Shown here: one piece after another, positions 54,218 through 64,000 of the stretch
How the letters are laid out: the number at the start of each line of letters is the position of its first letter
Numbering within the stretch: position 1 is the stretch's first letter
Source of the DNA: Lenzites betulinus
Taxonomy: Eukaryota > Basidiomycota > Agaricomycetes > Polyporales > Polyporaceae
Assembly: GCA_022264855.1 (NCBI GenBank)
Contig: JABYQU010000045.1
Coordinates: 271,371 to 335,370 of the forward strand
Direction of reading: 5' to 3'
Length of the DNA: 64,000 nucleotides
Notes under the pieces: model-generated
Databases searched by the model: none
Told to the model about the DNA's origin: nothing
Seen by the model: only the letters and a program-made list of their open reading frames with translations
Made by a program: the position numbers and the translations under genes

Positions 54218-55608
54218 GGTGCTTTTGGGAGGGCGTGTGGATGCGAGAAGGTTGGAAGTGCGCTGACCAGGGCAGGTGCGGTTATATAGCGTGTACCACA
54301 GGCTTGGCACTCGGTGTGCGAGAAGAGAAAACGCGTGAGTCCGCGACACCGCAGCAATCGCCAGGACGGCGGCCTAGCGCGGACACACACACATTCATGT
54401 CAGATACGCCCATGGTTGGGAAGGCGAGAAGCGTATTCCCCATAGAAATACTGCGTGAGAGCATCAGTAGGGTTGTGAACTGCATGTCTTGACTTCTTGA
54501 TCATCAGAGGTATCACAACACACCTAGACCTACTGACGTGTTTTCAGCAATACCCACCTGTAAGAAACGTTCCGGAAAAGGACAAAGCCGACCCCTGGTG
54601 CAAGATAGCTGTGAAAACACCCGAAAGAACCGCAAGTTCAGTCCAGAGCAGAAACGTATCGCACTTATCTCAGTGGCGTCGGTGCAAGAAACGATGGAGT
54701 CGTCGAGCTCGGAGTTGGGACTCGGCGGTGAGTCTGAGACTAGGAGATCGTCTATATTTGGTTGGCGATCGTTCAAAAATCTTCAGTTCATCACGTATGG
54801 TGCACGAGAGAGCCCAGGAGTATAAGTACACGTCGTTCTGCATGGCAGCGACGTGGGATACGTTCATTGGAAGACCACATGAGCGTAGGTAAGAAAGAGT
54901 ACTTATTTGCCGACACAGCCGCCAGCGGCGGTGCAAACTCCAGTGGATCTAACCCTAACCCAAGTCTAGTAAGTATCCATGTCAGTCTGAGTCTGCACAG
55001 TGTCGCGCGGCTTGTTTCCACCCGCCTCTCACTCAGAACTTGTCTTCACGAACCTCAGAGGGACCGTCTGATCTGGGGATCTCGGAAACTTATATTGAAA
55101 CAAACACAGATCAATCTACGCTCCTCGGCTTATGCTACTCGCTGCCGTTCCGCCGAGATATCGTTGTCGCCAAAAGCCTACTGTGTCTTCGAACTTATGG
55201 ACTTAATGTTGGCTGCTAGTACTCCCATTCTATTCAGTAGCATGTATTCTTGGGAGGTAAAGCACCCCGTTTTTTTGGATGACTCTGCCTCTGATCTCAT
55301 TTTCACATTGGAACCGCTCATGCCGGATGATGCACTCTATGTTGACATCCCATCTCAGGCACCTCAAAGATCGTCGTGTGTCTGCATCCGGAGCATCGGA
55401 ACTCCGTAAGGAATGCGACACACTTCAACTTATTGCGCCCAGGTAGAGCGACTATCGATAATCAACAGTGTTCCAAAAGTCGCACGACGCTGCCTTATGA
55501 GAACGACATGTCTATCAAACCACCTCATACCGTCCCACGGTGCGCTATTATAAGGCCCGAGACCCAACCCGTGCTCTCTAGCTTGGTGAATAGCTCTCCT
55601 CCTGAACT
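54218..55608. other. Interval between divergent SDR 2 and SDR 3
   Basis: A plus-strand open frame spans about 54762-55409 (215 codons) but begins without ATG and shows no domain I recognise, so I do not call it. Two tandem CCCTAA-like units occur near 54952, too few to be an old telomere. Promoters for both SDR genes should lie at the two ends. Confidence 0.35.
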
Positions 55609-56550
55609 ATGGCAGAGACGTCTCCAGTCTACACCTGGTTGATCACTGGGTGCGCCTGAGAAGACATATGGTGGCGTAACTCGTTAATCATGTCCACAGA
55701 GCCAACCGCGGAATCGGGTTCGAGCTCACAAGGCAGCTCATCGTGTCGCCGTCCAACATCGTTCTCGCCGCCTGTAGGAACCCCTCGGCAGCCTCTGCGC
55801 TCCACGAGCTCGCACAGTCCGCCGTGGGCAGGGTGCACATTCTCCCACTCGATCTCACCGACCGCCAGTCCGTGCGAGACTCCGCAACGGCCGTGGCGGA
55901 CATCGTCGGCGAGCGGGGCGTCGACTACCTCATTAACAATGCCGCCATTGTACGCTCATACCGTATCTGCATTCAGACGACGCGTCTCTCGCTCACGCTT
56001 AAAACTTTAGAGCGTGCCAGGAGGGGACTCCCCATTCACTTTGCAGCCGGAGTTGACACAGAAGCTCTTTGAGACCAATGCCGTCGCCCCGGCGTACGTC
56101 ACCCAGGTGTATCTCCCGCTGGTGGAAAGGAGCACGAAGAAAACGGTGGTCAACGTGTCGAGCGAGCTCGGTAGCATCGGCGCCGACAAGTTTGGCACCA
56201 GGTCGACGTCTTACTCAATCTCGAAGGCAGCGTTGAACATGCTGGTACGCGTACTTTCCTACATAGTCCACGGTCGTCGCTGAGTGCTTCGGAAGACGTA
56301 CAAGCAACAAAAGGAGCGTCCCGATATCGTCTTCATCTCGATGTGCCCTGGGTGGCTTAAAACCGGTACGCCTAAGTGCAAGCGCGTGCCAACTGCGTAG
56401 GCTGACGCATGTGATGTAGATATGGGAGGCAAGGAGGCTCCTAACGACGTGTCTGTAGGCGTCGAGGGCGTACTGAAGACCATCGGCGATCTAACTCCCG
56501 AGGACTCGGGCAAGTTCTTCAACTTCCAGGGTACGAACCTACCCTGGTGA
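55609..56550 (+). CDS. Short-chain dehydrogenase/reductase (SDR 3)
   Basis: The ATG at 55609 encodes MAETSPVYTWLITG; after a short intron comes ANRGIGFELTRQL. VDYLINNAA, NVSSELGSIGAD (catalytic Ser) and SYSISKAALNML (YxxxK) are present. PGWLKTG follows, and the protein ends NLPW with the TGA at 56548-56550. Five exons and about 250 residues fit the other copies. The substrate is unknown. Confidence 0.86.
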
Positions 56551-56679
56551 TTCATGTGCACATCGGAGTCCAAGGCTTGAGTGTACGTATAGGTTTGATC
56601 AATGTAAAACAGATATGGATGGCGTTGGATTACTAGTGCCTCAAGTCGCCAATTCCGATTGTACGGACGTCTACAAATC

Positions 56680-57654
56680 CTACCACGGAATGTGCTCTCC
56701 GTTGTACCGGAAGTACTTGCCGCTGTCGGCGGAGGTCGCAGAGGTGACGACCTTGAGGATGCCCGCGATGCTGTCCTTAGGCTCCAGTGCTGCGTTCTGG
56801 CCTCCCATGTCTGGTGGGAATAGACACGTCACTTTAGAGACCGCGAGAAAAGTGGCGCGTGCTTGAGTAACTCACCTGTCTTGACCCACCCGGGGCAGAG
56901 CGTGAGGAACGTGAGATCCGGTCGCTCCAGTTTCTGCTTGTACGTCTGTCGCGGCCAGCCGGTTAGACGGGAGAAGACGACTGTGTAGTGGACGTGTGCG
57001 CTTACGAGCATGTTCAGCGCGGCCTTGCTCATGGAGTACGAGATTCCCCTCGCGCCGAACTCATCGGCGCTCGCGATACTCCCCAAGGTGCTCGATATGT
57101 GGGCGACCTTCTTCACCTTTCCCTTCTCCAGGAAGGGTAGGCACACTTGTGAGACGAGCGCAGGACCGATAGTGTTGGTCTTCAGGACGGTCAGAGCCGC
57201 CTCCGGGTCGAAGTTGAACGCCGTATCCTCCACCCCCTACGCAAAATTCGGGTTGTCCATTAGTACCTACGTGCAGCATACTCGCGGTACGTCAATAGAG
57301 ACGTACTATCCCGGCGTTGTTGATGAGATAGTCTAGGCCTGACTCTCCGAGAATGGGTTCGAGCTCTTTCGGGATCGCGCGTATGCTCTCAGTATCGCTC
57401 ACATCGAGCGGGATAACATGCAGGGTGCCCTGGGCGGACTTCTTGAGTGCTTCAAGAGCCGTGGCCTTCGCTGGGGTGCGGCATGCTGCGATGACCAAGT
57501 TGTTCGGCGATTCGACTAACTGCCTCACGAGCTCGAACCCGATACCGCGGGATGCCCTGCGGAAGTATTGTTAAGCAAGTTGTCGTAGACATGAGAACAT
57601 AACATAGGCGTACCCAGTGATGAGCCAGGTAGTTTGGTCAGATGTAGACGGCAT
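56680..57654 (-). CDS. Short-chain dehydrogenase/reductase (SDR 4)
   Basis: The ATG at 57654 encodes MPSTSDQTTWLITG, followed after an intron by ASRGIGFELVRQLVESPNN. LDYLINNAG, HISSTLGSIASAD, ISYSMSKAALNML and CPGWVKTG are all present. The C terminus is EHIPW, with the stop TAG at 56682-56680. It is convergent with SDR 3, only 129 bp apart stop to stop, and is closest in sequence to SDR 5, suggesting tandem duplication. Confidence 0.87.
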
Positions 57655-58799
57655 AGCGTTTCTTGAGAAGTACAGAGTTGGAAGAGATCTAAGTAGTTGA
57701 GAGCGTGAATAAACTGCAGTCAATCGTCCTTCTCATATATACAATCCGGAGCAGGCGGGAGGGGAAGGGAGTTCCCTTACAGATCCGAGAAGGTTGCAGA
57801 AGGGGCAGACAGGTGGTTCTATCGCCGGAGATAACATCATTCATTACTCAGACGTTGCATCTGCGCCAGTCACACTGCGCCTGCGCGGTCGAACATGTGA
57901 GAAGGGTACATCGCGCGATTGTTCGCGGAACCTTTCGAAGCATGTGCATGATCTGTGGAGATTGTGAGCTAATCAAAGATTGTTGTTGTATACTTGTGCC
58001 ACACTACCTGCATCGCGGGCTACGCTGGAGTGACGCTAACGCAGAGCGCTCGAGGGAACGCTCCGCCTCCCTGCTCACCGTCCAGGATATGAGGAGCGTG
58101 AAGCCAAAAGGGCTTACATGTTCGGGTGATTATCAGCGCGAAACAACAGTAGACGTCGTTCCACACGACGACCAGCTCACGCTTCGGGTCATGTGTCTCA
58201 TGCTCCGATATTAGCTTTACTTACAATTTGGAAAGACGGCTACTGATCTTAAACGTTCAAAGGGCGCCACACGAAGGCGATGAACACCTTCAAGCAGCGG
58301 CTCTCGAACCAAGAAATTCATGCAAAGACCGAGACGCATATGGCCGTAGGACAACATAAGCAGACCTCAGAGTATACCAATAAGAGCAAAGAGTCCGCGA
58401 TGTAAGGCAGACGCGGGTGCAGGGTCTTTCCCAGTACAGCTCTGCTACCGAATGCAGAACGGGGGATGCAAGTAAATCGAGAATGCACACAGAAAGACAG
58501 CAACGAGCGGGTTCCTGTCACCCAAACCAGACTCCAGCACGAAGTATGGACAAACTCGCAGAACCGCAAGAGGCTGAGCTGGTAGATGGTGGTCGTCGAG
58601 AGAGATGCAAATATAATTAACGCCCGTGGCCAGCGCAGTAAGTAGTAACTTTCATTAATCATTATAGCCGCCGTCCTTACCGTTAGCTTCACGCCTCGAT
58701 CTTCTCGCATATGCGATCATATCAATAGCTCATAACTTCGCGATTTATAGAGACTGGTACGTGGTTGACCTGTGCTACAGCTACGTAGCAGGATCGCCT
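57655..58799. other. Interval between SDR 4 and SDR 5
   Basis: No gene is supported on either strand. An open plus-strand frame around 57705-58214 shows no family resemblance. Confidence 0.35.
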
Positions 58800-59788
58800 T
58801 TACCACGGGATCTCCTCTCCCTTGATTCCAAGATACTTCCCGCTGTCCGCGGCGGTCGCGGCGGTGATGACCTTCAGGATTCCTTCCACACTTTCCTTGG
58901 GTTCAAGCGCTGCATTTGCGCCGCCGATGGCTAGTGCGATTACATAAAAGTTAGACTAATTCGACAACAAGGCCCGTGAATAAACCGCTCACCAGTCTTG
59001 ACCCAACCCGGGCGGAGCGTGATCGCGATGATGTCGGGCCGCTCCAGCTTCTGCTTGTAGGTCTTCATACGACCATTTTAGACGTATCAGGAGACGTAGA
59101 GCTAACATTGAATTACTTGAATAGCGTACCAGCATATTCAGAGCAGTCTTGCTGACCGAGTACGAAGCACCCCTGGCACCGAACCTGTCAGCGCTCGCGA
59201 TGCTCCCCACGGTGCTAGAGATGTTTAGAATTTTCTTCGTCTTGCCCTTTTCGAGGAAGGGCAGGCACACTTGAGATACCAGCGCAGGCCCGACGGTGTT
59301 GGTCCGCAATATGTTCAAGAAGACTTCTGGGTGCAATGTGAACGCGGTGTCCTCGATTCCCTGAAATGAATCAAACGAAGTTCAATAAAGTGGGTACGGA
59401 ATAGCATGATATGTGCAGGAACATACGATGCCGGCGTTGTTGATAAGATAGTCGAGCCCGGCGTCGGCGAGGATCGCCTCGATGGCGTTCGCAGAAGTGC
59501 GGATGCTGTCGAAGTCGCTCACGTCCATCTGGATGACGTGCAAGGCGCCCTTCGCACCCTCCTTCAACGCCGCCAGCTCTGTCGCCTTCTCGGGCGTGCG
59601 GCACGCGGCGAGAACGAGGTTGTCTGAAGATTCAAGCAACTGTCTGACAATTTCGAATCCGATGCCGCGGGATGCACTGTAAAGGATGGTGTCATTAGTC
59701 CTTTCCCAAGTAAATCTAGATGCCGCGTGTGTGAGAGAAGCACTTACCCAGTGACGAGCCAAGTGGTTTGCGAGGTGGTGGTCTGCAT
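58800..59788 (-). CDS. Short-chain dehydrogenase/reductase (SDR 5)
   Basis: The ATG at 59788 encodes MQTTTSQTTWLVTG, followed after an intron by ASRGIGFEIVRQLLESSDN. LDYLINNAG, NISSTVGSIASAD, ASYSVSKTALNML and RPGWVKTG are present. The C terminus is EEIPW, with the TAA at 58802-58800. The Cys of CPGW found in the other copies is Arg here. The intron after NML is longer than in the paralogues. Otherwise the exon layout is the same. Confidence 0.86.
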
Positions 59789-60234
59789 GTTGTTGACTGC
59801 GTCGACAATGTAAGGGAATTGTCGGTATATGGACCTGCTACGGCCTTCATATATACTCAGCGAGAATTTCGCCTTCGGTGTACGCCAGTGAGCTGGATAG
59901 ACGGTAGCATAAGAGTGCTTACGGAGATAGGCCATAGCATCCTCCGCACTCCGCACTCCTAGTACACTTAGTATCATGTTCATATGCATCTTGCTGCGCT
60001 TTTGAGAAGCGTTCGCAGCATCAGCTACGGATCGAGCCTGTGTCATCGCCTGGATACAAATATAGGAAGTAACGGCACGGGCCGCGTACCACTCCGGCAG
60101 ACCTTTACTTGAACAGGGATTAAGCATCAGCGTGTATCGTGTATGAACATAGAAGCCCCCTGACGATGCATCCCGTAGCCGACAGTCTGACTCCTACGGC
60201 AAAATGTATTATCGATGGTTCAACGAATATAACA
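59789..60234. other. Upstream region of SDR 5
   Basis: No gene is supported. The SDR 5 promoter should lie at the left end. Confidence 0.35.
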
Positions 60235-61494
60235 CATCAGGAAAAACCCATTTCTACAGCGCCTCGCAGACAGTTATGTAGTCGCTGTAGCCTACATAGC
60301 GCACACTATGATTCACATAGACCTATGTAACATTTGTAGAGGAAGTAAATATTGTAAATGCTTGAATAGGGTGACATTAGATACACAATGGCTATAACTC
60401 ACGGTCGATAATGTTTGAAGTCTCTACGTTGCGTAGAGGATGCTCGACGGCCTTCGGAAACGGTGGCTTTACTGGAATGCACGGGCGCCTTTGAACCGGA
60501 GAAGGCCGAGCGTCTGATGGCACGACGAAAAATGCCACGTAGCTGGGCGCTCTGGCCTTGTCGTCTTTCTCCTCTCCCCATCTTGCTATCCTGTCGTGAC
60601 TGCCAGTGCCAGGTGTCTCCTATAGGCTTGCTCTCTAGACTCGGGTCGCTCTTGGTCAGATTCTTGTCAATCACACACGCGCACCTGGTCTCTTGTCAGA
60701 CAACTCTTAGGCTGCAGGCTGCGGCAGCCCTCCTCACTCGCGTCACTAGTGCTATGAGCCCCGGTCCCCGTGTTCCGCTATGGCTTACTACCCTCTGAAG
60801 AGCCTCGTCAAGTCTGGTCTGGACAGCTGGAACTGCAACTTCAGTTATCTAGTAGACTATGTGCACCGCCTATGCTTGCAACCTCGGGAACATGTCTTCT
60901 GATGCCGACTCGATCTCGTCCTCAAGCGAGCAACATTACTTGTGTGTGTATCGTTTGTGAGTATTCGCAGATTGCGTCTGCATCACTAGCTATGAGATCT
61001 CCTTCCCCGGGCTCCTCCCATGTCCTCGTTTGAAGTATATGTCTCAACTGGGGAACTTGGAGTTTGCGCCTACGCCCTGCCCGGCTCCTCTGTCATCCTC
61101 AAGTCTGCAACACTGTCTACCTTCGCTTGTGCTATCTGGTTCTCTGTCAAGCCCTTGGGGAAGCCTTTGTACTATGGCTATGGTCCCCTATGCTCGGTCT
61201 GATGTTAATTTGCTTCGGTGGAGTCCCTGGGTGCTGATATGTTTGTCATAACATACCGTTTACTAATGAATATATTTGTACAACTGTACATGTTAGTTTG
61301 TGGTGTGTGTGAGCGCGTGTATGGTATCTGAGTGCATAAATACTAGTGGGCTACAGCACCTACGGCTCGGCTACCAGACGGCTATGTAACTCAGCAGGCG
61401 CCTACATGTGCCCGGTAACAGGGACTTGTCTACGAAGCTACGGGATCTACGTAGCTGACATAGAGCTACATCAACATCTGGGTTTTTCCTGATG
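60235..61494. mobile_element. Possible decayed DNA element bounded by 16-bp inverted repeats
   Basis: CATCAGGAAAAACCCA at 60235-60250 is the exact reverse complement of 61479-61494. Both ends are followed inward by sequence rich in tgtagc/gctaca words with small palindromes. The 1.26-kb interior has no recognisable transposase. I do not see a convincing target-site duplication, so the assignment is tentative. Confidence 0.4.
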
Positions 61495-62095
61495 CACTAC
61501 AGTATGAAGCAATACTATGATTAGCAAGGTTAGCGAGCTTGTCCAGTACTCCACTAGTTCACTTCTGCTTTCGTGAAGGGAGTGTTAGCGATGCCGACGC
61601 GGCCGCTTGTCGTATTGAAGACGGTGTAGAACCGCTCAAGCCACGGCTTGCCGTTGATGAAGTCAAAGCCTCACGAGGGGCATTCGTGGAAGCAACCCCC
61701 CGGAATAGTTTAGTAACAAGATGGTGACTGGACTCCTGTGACGGCAGTCACTGCCAGAGCCCGAATCCGTTAACCTATTTCTTTCATGTTCTTATCATAT
61801 TCAGGTCCGGGACCTGTTCTCCTAGCTCCGGTCCGGGATTGTCGGGTGACCGGACACCGAACAGGAATCCTGTCACAACGCTGTTCCGGTCCTGAACCAG
61901 GCTAGGAACAAGGCAGCCTAGTTCATAGACTGTCTCCGAACCCGAGTTAGTTAGGTGATAGGTTTCGTTCTACGTATAAGTATTCGCATATAATATTTTA
62001 ACTGCTTCTTGACTTTCCACCGGCCCCACACGCCACTTCGTGACATATCCTAGCGTGACACCCAACTTTTGTCCTTTGTCTGGTAAGTAAGCGTT
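61495..62095. other. Non-coding stretch
   Basis: No gene is supported. Several diverged copies of ggtccggg/ccggacc-type words occur at 61800-61920. Confidence 0.35.
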
Positions 62096-62100
62096 TTGCG

Positions 62101-62392
62101 GAGCTCCGAATCCTGGAGGAGCTCAAGCGCTGGTCTCTACAGAGCTCGTGCTTGAGCTCGGTGCGCTCCCCGGAAGCTCATCGCGAGCTCAACGAGAGCC
62201 CAAGCCCGAGCTCACCGCGAGCTCCATAAGAGCTCAAGCCCGAACTCACCGCGAGCTCAACCGCGAGCTGTGCTAGAGCTCGAGCCTGAGCTCCTCACGC
62301 TCCTTGTGAGCACATAGGAGCCCTCCGCGAGCTCAGCAGGAGCCCGAGTCCGAGCTCGCCACGAGCTCTGCAAAAGCTCAACCACGAGCTCT
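62101..62392. repeat. GAGCTC-rich degenerate tandem repeat
   Basis: About fifteen GAGCTC hexamers occur in roughly 290 bp, many within longer words of the form GCGAGCTCAA or CCGAGCTCAC. The spacing is irregular, around 15-25 bp. I see no open frame that explains the motif. Confidence 0.75.
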
Positions 62393-63408
62393 GTTACAAC
62401 CGTACGTGCTTCAGTAACGGTTGGTCACACGTTATGTCTGGAATCAGTCACGGACTCTGCCTCGTGGTTACCATGTGCTTTGGATACGTGTTTCAGTGTC
62501 TCATGGCTACGGTGTGTTTCTGCTACGCGTTGTTACGGTAAGAGGTGCTCTGACGGCCGATAGCCGAGGGGTAGAGGACGTCTAGGTGTGTGATGAAGGG
62601 GAGTAAGGTCTCGAGCTCCCTAGGTTCGCGGGTGAGAGCGCGCGCGGACTCGCGCTGTAGAAGGGGCGCGCGCGGAGGTAAACTCAGTAACGCAACGCGC
62701 GCAGGAATAACGCAACGCTCGCAGTCAGCCGCGGGGCTTCGCAACGCAGTACGCACGCAGTAAAACGCAGGAGAAACGGAATAGACGCAATATACGCAAC
62801 TGACGGTACGCTGTCACAGCGGAGAGGTCTCCAGTCGTCCTGCCTTGAAGGGGAAGCTGTTGCACGTTGAGAAGCGCGAGGGACACGTTCCCAGCAGTTG
62901 AGAGAGTGAGGGGTGGATTGTCTGGGGGGTTCGAATGCCCCGAAATGACTATGTACAAGAATGCCCGCAGGCTGAATCAAAAACACGTGCTACCACACGG
63001 AAGATAAGCGGAAACCGGGCCCGGGATGCCTCGCGCGCCGGGCGCACTCGCCGCGCGCGATCCGACTCTTCGCGCGCCTCGTGCGCGCGCCACTGATGCG
63101 CCCCGCGGACCCGCGCGCGCGAGCAGCTAGGGCAGAGGGCTCTGGATAGCGACAGGCATCGCGCGCGCCGTGGTGAAGTGCCCGCGCGCACCTTGACCTT
63201 GCGCGCGATGGGCTACGCGCACTGCGCGCGCGACGTAGGGGGTACCGAGGTGTGCGGTGGGCTCGGCGCGCGCTGTGGTTGGCGTGCGCGCGCAAGGGTG
63301 GAAAAGGAGGGTTTCTGGCCTGGAACGCCTGTGGAGCGTATCATCTCCCCCCCACTAAAATCCTGACCGCCCTCGGTCAACGCGATCGATGCCGGAGGTC
63401 CTTGGAAG
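62393..63408. other. Non-coding, CpG-rich upstream region
   Basis: No gene is supported. The part from about 62990 to 63300 is dominated by CGCG/GCGC runs. Its right end holds the TATA box of the next gene. Confidence 0.4.
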
Positions 63409-63414
63409 TATAAA
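63409..63414 (+). promoter_or_regulatory. TATA box of the edge gene
   Basis: TATAAA lies 47 nt before the ATG at 63456, implying a very short 5' leader if initiation is about 30 nt downstream. Confidence 0.6.
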
Positions 63415-63455
63415 GGAGGGTGGGGTATAGGATAGAGGTCGACCTTGCCGCCACC

Positions 63456-64000
63456 ATGAGCATGACCCTAGAACAACTCTTGCAAGTCGGTGTCGAGCTG
63501 CGCAGCCTCCATCCTGACGCTACCCTGCCTAGGATCGACCGCGCGACCAATGCACTACGTCGAGTCGTCGAGGGAGGACGTGGATCGGAGGAGGGCTTGC
63601 GCGCGGGCATAGCTGCAGTAGTGCGCGCCTTTGTGAGTCGCTTCTCGCTGCCTCCGCGCGCTGTTGCTGACCGCGCGCGCAGGAGGCCCACTACATCGTC
63701 TACCCGCGCGGGGCCACGCTCGCGGAGCGCGTAGAGGCCGTCGAGGGGATCGTCGTGGCCATTCCGCCCGAATTCGGGCTCGCGCGCGTCTTCGAGGACG
63801 AGTTCTACGCCATGCGCACCAGGGTCGCGCCGATGATCTTCAATCAGTGGCTGCCGGTCCTCGCGCTGCTAGAACACCGCGCGCGCGAGTATCGCGACGC
63901 TCTTGTAGGGCTGCGCGCGCTGGATCCAATGAACGCGCCAGCTCCGTCGACCTTGGTCCGCGTCGAAGGGCACTTGCAGGACATCCAGGACTTGAAGCGC
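63456..64000 (+). CDS. Unrecognised gene, 5' part only (runs off the window)
   Basis: The ATG at 63456 has a strong context (gccgccaccATGA). Exon 1 (63456-63632) encodes MSMTLEQLLQVGVELRSLHP and onward. A 48-nt intron (63633-63680, gtgagt to gcgcag) leads to exon 2, which is open to the end of the window. The 165 residues seen are predicted mostly helical, with many Arg, Ala and Leu and no motif I can name. Codon use is strongly GC-rich, more so than in the central host genes. It could be a host gene or part of a mobile element; I cannot decide. Confidence 0.6.

Noticed and set aside
54950..54966. Two telomere-like CCCTAA units
   Set aside because: Only two units, easily explained by chance; no subtelomeric context.
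54762..55409. 215-codon plus-strand open frame between SDR genes
   Set aside because: It starts without ATG, has no recognisable domain, and lies in an intergenic interval; kept only as a note.
62922..62944. T-arm-like sequence (ggggggttcgaatgcccc)
   Set aside because: The closing G-C pair of the T stem is wrong, and no matching acceptor stem or anticodon arm lies upstream, so it is not a tRNA.
1..64000. CRISPR arrays, operons or bacterial-type terminators
   Set aside because: No regularly spaced direct repeats with unique spacers; gene structure is eukaryotic with introns throughout.

Overview
This window looks like genomic DNA of a filamentous basidiomycete, most likely an Agaricomycete. 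The genes are split by many introns of about 45 to 65 nt with GT..AG ends. Their products are typical of such fungi: a HET-domain incompatibility protein, a GH10 xylanase, Ser/Thr-rich single-pass membrane proteins and expanded short-chain dehydrogenases. The transposons are fungal LINE and chromovirus types. No bacterial, viral or organellar genes are evident.

Layout. Positions 1-3357 hold nothing I can support as a gene. A full-length LINE lies at 3370-11538, with two intact ORFs, a 50-nt poly(A) tail and a 10-bp target duplication. A complete Ty3/gypsy chromovirus on the minus strand lies at 12409-18539, with 273-bp LTRs and the 5-bp duplication GTTTG. It sits inside a 289-bp MITE-like element with 27-bp terminal inverted repeats. 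A HET-domain gene follows from about 19216 to 24317. It has two in-frame stops and is interrupted by a 1.12-kb miniature LTR element at 20044-21163 (207-bp LTRs, duplication TGGAC). From about 24.5 kb the window is mostly host genes: a battenin/CLN3 homologue (-), a mucin-like membrane protein (-), a polo-like kinase (-), a cullin N-terminal fragment (+), a GH10 xylanase (-), an SDR (+), an F-box protein (+), a very large CCCH/NFX1 zinc-finger helicase (-), two putative single-pass membrane proteins (+), and four more SDR paralogues at 53-60 kb. The last 4 kb holds a possible decayed inverted-repeat element, a GAGCTC-rich tract, and the 5' part of an unrecognised gene that runs off the edge.

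The most notable observations concern the two LTR elements. In each, the sequence expected at the mRNA 5' end, about 31-33 nt after a TATA box, is complementary to the bases at or within one base of the inner edge of the 5' LTR. This is the arrangement known for self-primed Tf1/sushi-type retrotransposons, and the miniature element appears to keep it without any coding capacity. Other points of interest are a canonical -1 slippery heptamer between gag and pol, a 14-nt microexon in the CLN3 homologue, a possible 2-nt microexon that restores the GH10 catalytic strand, a cullin gene lacking its RING-binding half, and an RZ-finger helicase related to ZNFX1/Hrr1.

Coordinates of multi-exon genes are from start codon to stop codon. 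Introns were placed by eye from splice sites and protein-family conservation, and should be confirmed with RNA data.
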